The notes below the pieces were generated by a model. It was not told where the DNA came from and made no database searches. It saw only the letters and a program-made list of their open reading frames with translations. A DNA stretch of 64,000 nucleotides from JBBQZP01 sp038207585 (GTDB lineage: Bacteria; Pseudomonadota; Alphaproteobacteria; Rhodobacterales; Rhodobacteraceae): contig JBBQZP010000022.1 of assembly GCA_038207585.1 (NCBI GenBank), positions 10,631 through 74,630 of the forward strand. The letters run 5' to 3'. A program made the translations under genes and the position numbers. This document shows, one piece after another, positions 27,921 to 37,221 of the stretch (position 1 is the first letter of the stretch; the number at the start of each line of letters is the position of its first letter).

Positions 27921-30900
27921 CCGAAGGCGGGAAACGACATATGCCGGACACCACACCCGCACCGGGCAACACCGGCGGCACCGCCCTGTTCGTGCGCCGC
28001 CCGATCCTTGCCTTTGTGATCAGCGCGCTGATCGTGCTGGCGGGGCTTGCAGCACTTTTCGGCGTGGAAATCCGCGAACTTCCTAACGTCGACCGCCCGG
28101 TGATCACCATCACCACCCAATTCCCCGGCGCATCGCCCGAAACCGTGGACCAGGAGTTGACGGGCCAGATCGAAGATGCCGTGGGCCGGGTGGCCGGGGT
28201 GCAGTCGATTTCATCCAGCTCCACCTACGGGCGCAGTCGCATCACGGTGGAATTCGGAGATTCGGTAGATCTTGACGTGGCCGCGACCGATACCCGCGAT
28301 GCGGTGGCGCGGGTCAGCAATGCCTTGCCGGATCTGGCTGAAGATCCAAGGGTGGTAAAGGCCGACGCCAATGCGCAGCCGATCATCCGGGTGGCCGTCA
28401 CCTCCAGCACCCGCTCTCCGCAGGAACTGACGCAGATCGTCACGGACCAGATCGAGGACCGGCTTGTGTCGATCCCCGGTGTTGCAGACTTGCAGATTTA
28501 TGGCGACCGTGAGCCGATCTTTCGAGTCGATGTGAACCAGACCGAACTTGCCAGCCGGGGTCTTTCGCTGGCTGATGTTGCGTCGGCGCTATCGGATGTG
28601 GCCTATGATGCGCCTGCGGGCGATCTGTCGGGCAGCACTCAGGCGATCAACGTGCGCACAACCGCCGCCTTGCAGAACGCGGCGGCCTTCGAGGCGTTGC
28701 AGCTCAGCGACAATGTTCTACTGGGCGACGTGGCATCCGTGACGCTGGGGCCAGCCCCCGACCAGACCCAAAAGCGCGCGAACTGTCAGACCGGCATCGG
28801 GCTGGGCGCAATCCGGCAGGCGACAAGCAACACGCTGCAAATCTCGGCCGGGGTGCGGGCAGTGGTCGCCGATCTGGCCCGGACGCTGCCGGCGGATGTC
28901 AGCATTTTTGTTACCTCGGATGATGCCCTGTTCGTTCAGGGCGCGATTGATGAGGTGATCCGATCTCTGATCCTGTCGACGCTGATCGTGGTTACGGTGA
29001 TCTTTGTGTTTCTGCGCAGCGTGCGGGCGACGATCATCCCGGCGCTGACGCTGCCGGTATCATTGATCGGCACGCTGGCGGCGGTGTATCTGGCGGGGTT
29101 TTCGGTCAATATCCTGACGCTTCTGGCGCTGGTTCTTGCGACGGGGATGGTGGTGGATGATGCCATCGTGGTGCTTGAAAACATCGTGCGCCGCCGTGCG
29201 CAGGGCATGGGCGCGCGCGCCGCGGCGGTGTTGGGCACGCAAGAGGTGTTCTTTGCGGTGATCGCCACCACGGCGACTCTGGCGGCTGTGTTCGTGCCCT
29301 TGTCGTTCCTGCCCGGTCAGGCCGGGGGTCTGTTCCGCGAGTTCGGTTTCACGCTGGCGATGTCGGTGCTGCTGTCGTCGGTTGTAGCCCTTACCCTGTG
29401 CCCGGTGCTGGCCAGCCGCCTGCTGACGGCCGATCCGCCCAAGACCCCTCCGCGCGGCCCGATGATCTGGCTGGGTGCCCGGTTGGGCGCGCTTTACGCC
29501 GGGGCATTGCGCGCCTGTCTGGCCGCACCCTTCATCGTGCTTTTGGTGGCGGGCCTTTTTGCCGCCACGGCGGTGCTGATCGCAGGCGGTATACGGCAGG
29601 AACTGACCCCGCCCGAGGACCGATCGGTGGCGCTGTTGTCGGTCTCCACCCCGCAGGGCGCGTCACTGGATTATACGGCGGCCAAGATGCTGCAGATCGA
29701 AGATGGCCTGAAACCACTGCGCGACTCGGGCGAAATTCAGAATGTCTTTTCCATCGCGGGATCGGGCGGGTCCAAGAATTCGGGCTTCATGGTGATGACC
29801 CTTGCCCCCTGGGCCGACCGCACCCGCAGCCAGCAGGAAATCGTGGCCGAGATCAACGCAAACCTGCGCCAGATCGTCGGTGTGCGGGCCTTTGCGATCC
29901 AGCCCAATTCGCTGGGCATCCGGGGGGCCGGGCGCGGGCTTACCTTTGCGGTGACGGGCGACAGTTACGACAGGCTGGCCGATACCGGTGCTGCGCTGGT
30001 CGAGAAACTGCAGCAAAACCCCGCGCTTGGCGATGTGCGGCTGGAATATGAAACCACGCAGCCGCAGCTTTTCATTCAGATCGACCGCACCCGCGCCTCG
30101 GATCTGGGAGTGGAGATCACGGGTCTTGGCGACGCACTTCTGGCGGTGCTGGACGGGCGTCGCGTGGGGTCGGTGTTTGTTGATGATACCAGCGTCGATG
30201 TGCAGCTTTTGTCGACGGCCCAGCCGGTCAATGACCCCGGCGATCTGGAAAACATCTTCGTCAAGGCGCGCGACGGCCAGATGATCCCGATGTCCAGTTT
30301 CGTGACGCTGGAAGAACGCGCTGTCGCCCCCGAACTTGACCGCGAGACGCAGAAACGATCCGTTGAGGTGTCAGCCACCCTGACCCCGCAAATCGCCATT
30401 GGCGGGGCTTTTGCCGAGGTGGAACGGGTGGCCAGCGAAACCCTGCCCGAAGGCAACGGAATCGTGCCTCTGGGCGAAGCGGCGGCGCTTAGTCAAACCT
30501 CGTCAGGCCTGTTCGTGACCTTCGGCTTTGCGATCCTGATCGTGTTTCTGGTGCTTTCGGCACAATTCGAAAGCCTGATTTCCGCGGTGATCGTCATGGC
30601 GACTGTGCCGCTTGGCCTTGCCTGCGCGGTGGTCGCACTTTTGTTGTCGGGTCAAAGCCTGAATGTCTACAGCCAGATCGGATTGGTCATGCTGATCGGG
30701 ATCATGGCCAAGAACGGCATCCTTATCGTCGAATTCGCGAACCATTTGCGCGATGAAGGGGCCAGCGTGCGCGAGGCGGTGTTCGATGCCGCGACCATCC
30801 GTCTTCGCCCGGTGATGATGACCATGACATCTACCGTGTTGGGCGGGCTGCCCCTGATCTTGTCGTCAGGGGCCGGGGCCGAAGCGCGTTCTGCTCTAGG

Positions 30901-31051
30901 GTGGGTGATTGTGGGCGGGTTGGGTCTTGCAACCGTGGCCACGCTGTTTCTGACGCCGGTTGCCTATCTGCTTCTGGCCGGATTTTCGACGCCCAAGGCC
31001 GAAGAAGAACGTCGATTGCAGCGCGAGTTGGCCGACGCGCGCGGCCTTTGA
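27917..31051 (+). CDS. RND family multidrug efflux permease (AcrB/MdtB-like)
   Basis: The 1044-residue protein is full length for AcrB-type RND pumps. It has the N-terminal FVRRPILAFVISALIVLAGL, porter-domain start PNVDRPVITITTQFPGASPETV, and the fourth transmembrane helix LALVLATGMVVDDAIVVLENI with the two adjacent aspartates of the proton relay. The C-terminal repeat contains QIGLVMLIGIMAKNGILIVEFAN. It uses the proton gradient to export drugs or other amphiphiles. ATG 27917 overlaps the adaptor stop. No TolC-type gene or regulator is beside it. Confidence 0.95.
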   Translation: MTEGGKRHMPDTTPAPGNTGGTALFVRRPILAFVISALIVLAGLAALFGVEIRELPNVDRPVITITTQFPGASPETVDQELTGQIEDAVGRVAGVQSISSSSTYGRSRITVEFGDSVDLDVAATDTRDAVARVSNALPDLAEDPRVVKADANAQPIIRVAVTSSTRSPQELTQIVTDQIEDRLVSIPGVADLQIYGDREPIFRVDVNQTELASRGLSLADVASALSDVAYDAPAGDLSGSTQAINVRTTAALQNAAAFEALQLSDNVLLGDVASVTLGPAPDQTQKRANCQTGIGLGAIRQATSNTLQISAGVRAVVADLARTLPADVSIFVTSDDALFVQGAIDEVIRSLILSTLIVVTVIFVFLRSVRATIIPALTLPVSLIGTLAAVYLAGFSVNILTLLALVLATGMVVDDAIVVLENIVRRRAQGMGARAAAVLGTQEVFFAVIATTATLAAVFVPLSFLPGQAGGLFREFGFTLAMSVLLSSVVALTLCPVLASRLLTADPPKTPPRGPMIWLGARLGALYAGALRACLAAPFIVLLVAGLFAATAVLIAGGIRQELTPPEDRSVALLSVSTPQGASLDYTAAKMLQIEDGLKPLRDSGEIQNVFSIAGSGGSKNSGFMVMTLAPWADRTRSQQEIVAEINANLRQIVGVRAFAIQPNSLGIRGAGRGLTFAVTGDSYDRLADTGAALVEKLQQNPALGDVRLEYETTQPQLFIQIDRTRASDLGVEITGLGDALLAVLDGRRVGSVFVDDTSVDVQLLSTAQPVNDPGDLENIFVKARDGQMIPMSSFVTLEERAVAPELDRETQKRSVEVSATLTPQIAIGGAFAEVERVASETLPEGNGIVPLGEAAALSQTSSGLFVTFGFAILIVFLVLSAQFESLISAVIVMATVPLGLACAVVALLLSGQSLNVYSQIGLVMLIGIMAKNGILIVEFANHLRDEGASVREAVFDAATIRLRPVMMTMTSTVLGGLPLILSSGAGAEARSALGWVIVGGLGLATVATLFLTPVAYLLLAGFSTPKAEEERRLQRELADARGL

Positions 31052-31206
31052 CGTTACATGCTTCCGCGAACCAGCGCACAGGCGGGCCGCCGTTCATGCG
31101 GTGGCTGACCTTTTCACCCCGAAACCAAAGCTTACGCCGCGCACCCCGCAAAGCGCCGCGCCAGCCTGCGTCGCCAGTCTGCTATTGGAGCGCGAACACC
31201 GATATT

Positions 31207-31226
31207 ACCCTTACGCGGATAAGGGT
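31207..31226. terminator. Hairpin at the end of the sulfotransferase gene
   Basis: The 7-bp stem ACCCTTA / TAAGGGT with a 6-base loop overlaps the stop codon of the sulfotransferase and lies 155 bases after the RND gene. There is no clear T run, so termination is only possible. Confidence 0.35.
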
Positions 31227-32167
31227 TCAATCGGCGGCACGGGCACCGGTTCAAGGTAACCCACGGTTGTCATTTCGTTTCGCAGGCCCGCTTCGATTTT
31301 CTCGATGGCCGCCTGATCGTCAAACGTCTTCCATCGGTCGATGGGTTCAAGCCGCCGCTTTCCTGTCATCTTGTCATCAAAAGAGCTGTTCTTGGATGTT
31401 ATCCGCACATCAGGATCAATCCGTCGCCCCAGATAGTCTGAAATCTTGTCGCAAATCGCCGGGTCCTGCAGAAAGTCTTCATATCGTATGGCCAGAACCC
31501 CTGTTCCGGCCCGGACAAAATGCGAATAGCTGTGGCGCCATTGGCCGATGAAATCATCTATATCAATCGTTGTGAACTGATCCTGCCTTGCGCGCAGAAC
31601 CGTCGATGTAAAGGCGGCCCGCGGGTCGCGCAGAATGATGATGGCCTTGTGGCCGCGCTGACCAAGCCCCTGTGCCAGACTTTCCCCACGGGTGGCTTTC
31701 ACTCCGAAATAGTCCGTATCGGCGGGAAGCTGCAGTATCTTTTCCAACTCGCCCTGCAAACGCAGGTAAAGGTCGATATGCGTGTCGAAATTCGGATAGA
31801 CATCCATCTCGAGATAAGGCCGGATCAATGCCTTCTCGTGATTTTCGTCCGACTCATCGCGACCGACCATCCCGATGAAGGTTTTCCAGAGCAACTCGCG
31901 CGAACTTGCCGCGAGGACGGTCGCGTAATCGACACGGGTCTGAAAGGCATTCAGCGACGCTGTCGGTATGCGAAGGGTGTCCGACATCACGCGGATGCCA
32001 CGCTGGGCGTTCAGGAAACTTGCAAGCATGGTGGTGCCAGACCGCATCCGGCCGGTGACAAATATAGGTTCAGCCAATCTGTGTCCCTTTGTGCCGTAGC
32101 AATCCGATCGCGATCTTGGTTTGACCAGAGCAGTCATGGTTCTGGCCATACGGTCGCGGACCTGCAT
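31211..32167 (-). CDS. Sulfotransferase family protein
   Basis: The 318-residue protein has a PAPS-type sulfotransferase core. The 5'-phosphosulfate loop is IFVTGRMRSGTTMLASFLN near residues 35-53, and the 3'-phosphate motif is IILRDPRAAFTSTVLRAR near 180-197. LAIRYEDFLQDP is also typical. It would move a sulfuryl group from PAPS to an unknown acceptor, often a carbohydrate or lipid. It stands alone beside the integrated element. The 275 bp after its start up to the attachment repeat hold no gene I can support. Confidence 0.82.
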   Translation of the reverse strand: MQVRDRMARTMTALVKPRSRSDCYGTKGHRLAEPIFVTGRMRSGTTMLASFLNAQRGIRVMSDTLRIPTASLNAFQTRVDYATVLAASSRELLWKTFIGMVGRDESDENHEKALIRPYLEMDVYPNFDTHIDLYLRLQGELEKILQLPADTDYFGVKATRGESLAQGLGQRGHKAIIILRDPRAAFTSTVLRARQDQFTTIDIDDFIGQWRHSYSHFVRAGTGVLAIRYEDFLQDPAICDKISDYLGRRIDPDVRITSKNSSFDDKMTGKRRLEPIDRWKTFDDQAAIEKIEAGLRNEMTTVGYLEPVPVPPIEPLSA

Positions 32168-32442
32168 TTCTCATTTTGCCTACCTCTTTGGCAGCATCGG
32201 ACGGCGGTCGGACCCTAGGATCAAGCGGGCTTGTGATCAAGAGCGTTCTAAGCACGCACCGCAGGTTTGAGAGGGGGGGCTTTCATCACGCAGAGTGTTC
32301 GAACTGGACCGCCACGTGAAATGCCTGACGTTCCGCCGCGCTGACCCGCGCGCCAGCACGGGAAAGGGTGGCCATACGAAAAACCTGGCAGGCAAAGCCA
32401 AAGCCTGACTTAGCTTTCATCTTCAACGCGGTAGGTTGAAAA

Positions 32443-32488
32443 TTGGCTCCGGCGGTAGGGATCGAACCTACGACCAATTGATTAACAG
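32443..32488. repeat. Left attachment site repeat (partial tRNA-Asn 3' part)
   Basis: These 46 bp are identical to 46464-46509. They start with TTGGCTCCGGCGG and end with GATTAACAG, the 3' part of tRNA-Asn in reverse. No tRNA 5' part follows, so this copy is not a functional gene. Confidence 0.95.
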
Positions 32489-32606
32489 ACGCCTTGTCTG
32501 GGTCGTGCTTCATCGTGTTTGACCGTGATAGTCCTTGTTTTTAAATGGTTTGCAACAAAAATGAGTTGGTCATAGTCGTGTCTGATCGTATGTTGTCGCA
32601 ACTGAA

Positions 32607-32628
32607 TGTTGCAGAGGATGTTGCAGAA
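32607..32628 (+). repeat. Paired TGTTGCAGA motif near the left end
   Basis: Two direct copies of TGTTGCAGA lie in a row just before the integrase start. A similar pair lies at 46377-46397 near the right end, and an inverted related copy at 37169-37190. A single GTTTGCAACA at 32548-32557 recurs at 37169-37178. The location at both ends suggests arm-type sites for integrase or excisionase. Confidence 0.5.
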
Positions 32629-32629
32629 C

Positions 32630-33835
32630 ATGGCGAACCAAGCTGACCTCCGGTCGCGTCCGAAGATCGAAGCGATCAAGAACCCCGACACTGGAACGAC
32701 CTTCTTCTCCCACAAAGGCGACTCCTTTCCCGGCCTGCGCCTTGCCGTCGGAGCGCGCAGAAAGACGTGGATACTGTCTAAGCGGGTAGGGGCATCGGTC
32801 AAGTCGATCACCCTCGGCCACTGGCCCGACCTGCCGTCAGGCAATGAGGCGTGGAAGGTCGCGGAAAGCAAACTGCGCGAGCTGACGACGGGCACGGATG
32901 CCGCAACGACCAAGATTGCGACGCTGCGCGATGCCTTCGACGCCCATTGCCGAGAGAGCCGCGCTGATGGCACCCTCAAGCCCAAGACCGAAGAAAACTA
33001 CCGCATGCAAGTGAAGAACCATCTCGACCCGATCTTCGACATGCCCGTGGAGCGCGTCACCTTCGACGTGATGAATGACCTACTGACCAGTTTGAAGACG
33101 GAGGGGAAGAAATCGACGGCACAGCATTGCGCCACGTTGCTCAAGATGGCCTTCCGCCGTGCATGTCAGTCGCGGGAGAACCTGCCGAACCGCTCGCTGA
33201 ACTTGAAGGTGAAAGGGGTGGAGCGGAAGACCCCGAAGATCCTTTTCGATGAAAGCAAGGAGTCGCCCGCGCTGGGTCTGATCCTCGACATGTCTAGCCT
33301 CGTGCATCGGACGGCATGGCTGACCATGCTGCTCACTGGGATGCGCTCGCTGTCCGTCATCACCTTGAACTGGGATCAGGTCGATCTTGCCGCCAAGACG
33401 GTCACGCTGCGGAAGATGAAGAACGGTCTCGACAGGACGTTCCCGATTTCCGACTTGCTCGTGACGGCTTTGTCTGTGCTACCGCATCGCGATGGTTGGG
33501 TGTTCCCCGCCGACTCCCGCACCGGGCACGTCTACTCGCTTGCCGCTCTGAGCAAGGTCGAGAAAGTGGATTGCAAGCGGGTCGAAACCAAAGTGCTTCG
33601 TCAGCACGATACACGGCGTCTGTTCACCGCCGCAGGTGCGAACGTGCTGCTGCCTGACTACGTGGTTGCGCACCTGCGCGGCGACAAGATTAGTTCGGAT
33701 CAACAGAAGATGGTTGGGCATTACCTGACACGGGCGGGGACACATGCCCACGTCAACGCAATCGCCGATGAGATTGTGACCTCAAACAACTTCACTTCTC
33801 AAACTGTAGTTGAACGCCTTGGGAATGGGTCTTAA
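32630..33835 (+). CDS. Tyrosine-recombinase family integrase
   Basis: The 401-residue protein has an N-terminal arm-binding region (KSITLGHWPDLPSGNEA, as in P4-type integrases) and a SAM-like core-binding part near 95-180. The catalytic domain shows Arg239 in LLTGMRSLSVITLNW, His326 and Arg329 in RQHDTRRLF, and His364 in MVGHYLTR. The nucleophilic tyrosine expected about 9 residues later is not evident: the place reads THAHVN. ATG 32630 has AGAGGA 11 bases upstream; 32606 is an alternative start. It lies next to the left attachment repeat, as usual for an island integrase. Confidence 0.88.
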   Translation: MANQADLRSRPKIEAIKNPDTGTTFFSHKGDSFPGLRLAVGARRKTWILSKRVGASVKSITLGHWPDLPSGNEAWKVAESKLRELTTGTDAATTKIATLRDAFDAHCRESRADGTLKPKTEENYRMQVKNHLDPIFDMPVERVTFDVMNDLLTSLKTEGKKSTAQHCATLLKMAFRRACQSRENLPNRSLNLKVKGVERKTPKILFDESKESPALGLILDMSSLVHRTAWLTMLLTGMRSLSVITLNWDQVDLAAKTVTLRKMKNGLDRTFPISDLLVTALSVLPHRDGWVFPADSRTGHVYSLAALSKVEKVDCKRVETKVLRQHDTRRLFTAAGANVLLPDYVVAHLRGDKISSDQQKMVGHYLTRAGTHAHVNAIADEIVTSNNFTSQTVVERLGNGS

Positions 33836-33992
33836 CTTCAAGGCACGGCGACATGTAATCGACCGTGGGCACTATGCAGGAGCGTCGCGGCTGGATTAGC
33901 GGCTCCCGTTGAGGACAAACACCAGCCAATCGCCATGGGTCACGGCACAGTGCCCCCGTCCACCCCTCACACGCGAAACTGAGGGTAGCCCT

Positions 33993-34241
33993 ATGGACCT
34001 CGCAGAAGAAATCCGCGCGCTGCGCGAAACCGTTGAGAAAATTTCTCACGCCCCGAAACTCATGACCCCCGCCGAGTGTGCGGAATTCCTTAGCGTGTCG
34101 GAAAGCGTGCTGTTCGACTGGCGCAAGCGCCCCGGTTCGGCCACGCAAGGTCCGCCGTGGTTGCACATCACCGACCGCACGATCCGATATGATCGGGATG
34201 ACGTGGTCGCATGGGCGCGCGAGCGCCGTGTCAACAAGTGA
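33993..34241 (+). CDS. Small helix-turn-helix protein (excisionase/AlpA-like)
   Basis: The 82-residue protein has a short N-terminal helix (MDLAEEIRALRETVEKIS) followed by a MerR/AlpA-type winged helix: MTPAECAEFLSVSESVLFDW, then WLHITDRTIRYDRDDVVAWARERR. Such proteins act as excisionases or early regulators in islands. ATG 33993 has GAGGG 7-8 bases upstream. It lies between the integrase and the primase-helicase, the usual place for a recombination directionality factor or regulator. Confidence 0.75.
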   Translation: MDLAEEIRALRETVEKISHAPKLMTPAECAEFLSVSESVLFDWRKRPGSATQGPPWLHITDRTIRYDRDDVVAWARERRVNK

Positions 34242-34243
34242 AA

Positions 34244-34266
34244 GGGGCGAGATTGGTTCTCGCCCC
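34244..34266 (+). terminator. GC-rich hairpin after the HTH gene
   Basis: The perfect 8-bp stem GGGGCGAG / CTCGCCCC with loop ATTGGTT starts 2 bases after the HTH stop codon. There is no T run, so it may be a weak terminator or attenuator between the HTH gene and the primase gene. Confidence 0.5.
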
Positions 34267-34346
34267 CATCGGGATTGTCTGCGCAAAGTGAATAACCAAC
34301 TTATAGTGGTTTTCACGGCGATCCTGAACCGGAGTATGAGGAACCA

Positions 34347-34363
34347 ATCTCTCGTTGAGAGAT
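34347..34363 (+). promoter_or_regulatory. Hairpin covering the primase ribosome binding site
   Basis: ATCTCTC and GAGAGAT (7 bp) close on a 3-base loop GTT. The right arm GAGAGA is the only ribosome-binding-site-like sequence before the start codons at 34364 and 34370. Folding would hide it, so translation may be controlled. As DNA, the palindrome could also be an operator. Confidence 0.5.
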
Positions 34364-34369
34364 ATGGAA

Positions 34370-36838
34370 ATGAAAGTTCTGAAACAGATAGTCGAGTATG
34401 CAGGCCCCGGCCGCTTCGACCTTTACTTCAAAGATGGCCGCAAGGCTTACGCCTACAAAGACAAGGGCGTGATCGACGACGCTGTCCTTGCTGGGCACCT
34501 CGCAGCGCAGCCCATCGGCATCAACATGAACCGTCCATCAGACGCCGGGCCGCAGACGCACTTTCTCGTCTTCGACTTTGACGATCACGACGGAACGCAA
34601 GACCCGGACGTCATGCGCGCCCGTGTCGGCATCGTTGTCGGTGCGCTTGAGAGGGAAAAAGTGCCGTATCTTTGTGCCCGCTCTGGCGGCGGCAAAGGAT
34701 ACCACATCTGGGTGGTGTATGAGCAAGCGGCGCGGGCTGACTCAATCCTTGGGCGCGCGGAAAGTCTGCTAAAGGTTGCGAACACCATCCTGCACCAGTT
34801 CTGGCCTAATGAAACCTTCTGTGCCGAACTTGATGGCGAGAAGGCGGGCATGTTCATCGACACAGGCAAGCTGCATTCCAAGAACAAGCGGGAGAATATC
34901 AACAAGGTCGAGCACCGGATCGAGGTGCTGCCGAAAGGGAGGGGAACGTGCAACGTTGCTCTGCCATTGGCGCAGAAGTCCGTCTTGATGATGGTCGAGC
35001 GGATCGACGCTAACGGCATCGCCGCTCTGACCGAACACACCGCACCGGAAACGGTTGACCTTGTGCTCGCAAAGAAGCGCGCGCCGGGACCAAAGACCGC
35101 ATCGACCAAGGAAGTTGATGTTGGTGCAGCCTTCGCCGCCGTGAAGAAGCTGCGGGGATCGCTCGACGGCTACAAGAAATGGCTGGACTGCGGCTTCATG
35201 CTCCGCGCCGGGTTCGGTGAAGATGGCCTCGACATGCTCATCGAATGGTCCCGCGAGTCCGATGGCTTCGTGTCGGATGATGATGTGCGGAAGAAATGGG
35301 AAAAAGACATCTGTGCACCGGATGCGACCAAGTGCCCGAAGGAGGCGTTCTGGGCCTATGCGCGCAATGGCGGTTACACGGGCGGCTTGCCTGACGGGAT
35401 TGCACTCGCGAAAAGCAACACGACCAAGGTGATCCTCGACGACGTGGTCGGGTCGCTCAAGCTGTTCCGTGATGGCGATGGAACGGCCTACGCAAAGGTT
35501 GGGCCGCGGCGGGTGCTACGGATCGACTCCCTTGAGTTCTCGGATTGGCTGCGGCGCGCGGCCTATGAGAGTGGCACGACACCGAGTCAGGAACAGATCA
35601 GCCTTGTTGTCGCAACAGCAAGGGCACACGCCTATGACAATATCGAAGACGTGCATCTGCGGGTTGCGAAGGTGGGGGGCGAGATCTTCGTCGATCTGTG
35701 CGATGCGGACGACCGTGTTCTCATGCTTTCTGCTCAGGGCGCACGGTTCATCGAGGGGGATGAGGTGTGCCCCGTCGTGTTCCGCCGCTCAAAGCAACTT
35801 CCTTTGCGCTACGCCGAGGGTGGTCTCGACGACATTCGGGCGTTGGTGAACATGGATGATGATCAGTTCACCATCTTCATGGCCTGTGCCGTTAAAATGT
35901 TCTTCCCAGACACCCCGTCGCCCATCGTCAACCTGACGGGCGAATACGGATCGGCAAAGACCTCAACCACCCGCGTCATGCGGTCGCTGATTGATCCTGT
36001 GACGGCGATGGTTGCGAAGGCGACCAAGAACGAGGACGACCTGCTCATCCGGTCTTGGCACAACTATGTCCTGACCCTTGAGAACATGTCTGACCTGACG
36101 CCCTACTCGGACACCCTCTGCGGCATCTGCACGGGCATGGGGTTCGAGGTGCGCCAGTTGTTCACCAATGGCGATCTGTTCTCGATCTACGTCAGGCGGG
36201 CAGTCGTTGTGAACGGCATCGACCCTTCAAAGTATGCAGCGGACCTGATTTCGCGGATCGTTGGCATCACCCTTGAGAAACCGGAAAAGCGGATGCTCGA
36301 ATCCGAGTTCGAGGCTGCGCTTGTCGCGTCGGCACCCAAGATGTTCGGGGGGATCGCGCGCCTCGTGGTCGAGGTGTTGAAGGTGCTGCCCGAGATCGAC
36401 CCGCACGAGTTCGCGGACAATATCAGGCTGGCCGAGTTCGGTGCCGTCGGGGAGGCTGTTGCGAGGGTCATGGGCAAAGAGCCGATGTGGTTCATTGAGG
36501 TAATGATGGAAATGCAGAGCGAGGCGCAGGACGAGGCGGCAGACGACTCAATGACGATGCAGGCGCTTGAGGCGATGCAGGAGCCGGTAGCGCGGCAAGG
36601 CAAATTCTGGGGCGAGACGCAGGAATTGCTGCTGATGATGAAGCAGGCTGCTGAGACGCGTGGCTTGAACATTGCGCGGTTGCCCATGACAGCGGCGACA
36701 CTCAGCCGGGAGATGAACCAGTTGAAGCCTGCGCTGCGCAAGCGTGGCTGGACGGTTGAGAAGAAGTCACGGAAGTGGCTGATCGTTCCGCCGTCTGATC
36801 CCAGCGAAGAGCAGTTGATGGCGATGGTGAATAAGTGA
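34370..36838 (+). CDS. Primase-helicase (AEP/TOTE-type primase fused to ATPase)
   Basis: The product has 822 residues. The N-terminal primase part shows FLVFDFDDHDG at residues 65-75 (catalytic acidic residues) and RSGGGKGYHIW at 104-114 (the histidine motif of archaeo-eukaryotic primases). A PriCT-2-like segment follows near 255-335 (LDGYKKWLDCGFMLRAGFGEDG). The C-terminal half is a P-loop ATPase with Walker A GEYGSAKTS at 524-532 and a Walker B-like NYVLTLENMSDL near 565. It should prime and unwind DNA for replication of the element. ATG 34370 fits GAGAGA spacing; ATG 34364 or TTG 34355 are alternatives. Confidence 0.85.
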   Translation: MKVLKQIVEYAGPGRFDLYFKDGRKAYAYKDKGVIDDAVLAGHLAAQPIGINMNRPSDAGPQTHFLVFDFDDHDGTQDPDVMRARVGIVVGALEREKVPYLCARSGGGKGYHIWVVYEQAARADSILGRAESLLKVANTILHQFWPNETFCAELDGEKAGMFIDTGKLHSKNKRENINKVEHRIEVLPKGRGTCNVALPLAQKSVLMMVERIDANGIAALTEHTAPETVDLVLAKKRAPGPKTASTKEVDVGAAFAAVKKLRGSLDGYKKWLDCGFMLRAGFGEDGLDMLIEWSRESDGFVSDDDVRKKWEKDICAPDATKCPKEAFWAYARNGGYTGGLPDGIALAKSNTTKVILDDVVGSLKLFRDGDGTAYAKVGPRRVLRIDSLEFSDWLRRAAYESGTTPSQEQISLVVATARAHAYDNIEDVHLRVAKVGGEIFVDLCDADDRVLMLSAQGARFIEGDEVCPVVFRRSKQLPLRYAEGGLDDIRALVNMDDDQFTIFMACAVKMFFPDTPSPIVNLTGEYGSAKTSTTRVMRSLIDPVTAMVAKATKNEDDLLIRSWHNYVLTLENMSDLTPYSDTLCGICTGMGFEVRQLFTNGDLFSIYVRRAVVVNGIDPSKYAADLISRIVGITLEKPEKRMLESEFEAALVASAPKMFGGIARLVVEVLKVLPEIDPHEFADNIRLAEFGAVGEAVARVMGKEPMWFIEVMMEMQSEAQDEAADDSMTMQALEAMQEPVARQGKFWGETQELLLMMKQAAETRGLNIARLPMTAATLSREMNQLKPALRKRGWTVEKKSRKWLIVPPSDPSEEQLMAMVNK

Positions 36839-36840
36839 CC
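36831..36840 (-). repeat. GGTCACTTAT motif, inverted copy
   Basis: This 10-base motif overlaps the primase stop codon. Direct copies stand at 37222-37231 and 37255-37264, exactly 33 bp apart. See the entry for the non-coding region. Confidence 0.4.
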
Positions 36841-36855
36841 GTTTGGGTCGGATTA

Positions 36856-36991
36856 CAGGCATTCACATGGATTACAGGGTGCTGCATGTAGCGGTAAAAT
36901 AATTAGTTGGTTGGTTGGCGACGTGTTTTCCAACCAACCAACTAATAAAAAACCCTCTACATGCAGCCCCCTGTAATAACTGTAATGCCTG
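36856..36991. repeat. Three nested inverted repeats
   Basis: The outermost arms are CAGGCATT (36856-36863) and AATGCCTG (36984-36991). The middle arms of 21 bases (36871-36891 and 36957-36977) pair with one mismatch. The inner arms of 17 bases (36902-36918 and 36930-36946) pair perfectly around an 11-base loop and contain tandem TTGG/CCAA units. The structure could form a long hairpin in single-stranded DNA or RNA. Confidence 0.85.
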
Positions 36992-37064
36992 CATTCTTGG
37001 CGGTGCATCGTGCCAATGGTTGGTGTGCAGCGAACCGAGTTCGCTCCTCGATCTCCACCTGCTG

Positions 37065-37082
37065 CTGTGCAGCGCTGCACAG
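37065..37082. promoter_or_regulatory. Perfect 18-bp palindrome, operator candidate
   Basis: CTGTGCAGCGCTGCACAG is its own reverse complement. A second inverted repeat (37029-37045) lies 19 bp away. Two palindromes at this distance suggest a repressor or initiator binding region; the protein is unknown. Confidence 0.45.
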
Positions 37083-37221
37083 TCATTTCAGACCACTTGA
37101 TCATCAATCAACGCCTGCGATCCGCCAACCGATTCTGATCTAAGCAAGATTGCCGAAATCGCACACAAGTTTGCAACATTCTCTGCAACAAGCGACCGCA
37201 AGGCACATTTCTGACAAACGT

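Noticed and set aside
32286..32513. Open frame on the minus strand with VNQLVVGSIPTAG
   Set aside because: This peptide is a well-known artefact of translating a tRNA sequence; the frame runs through the partial tRNA-Asn repeat.
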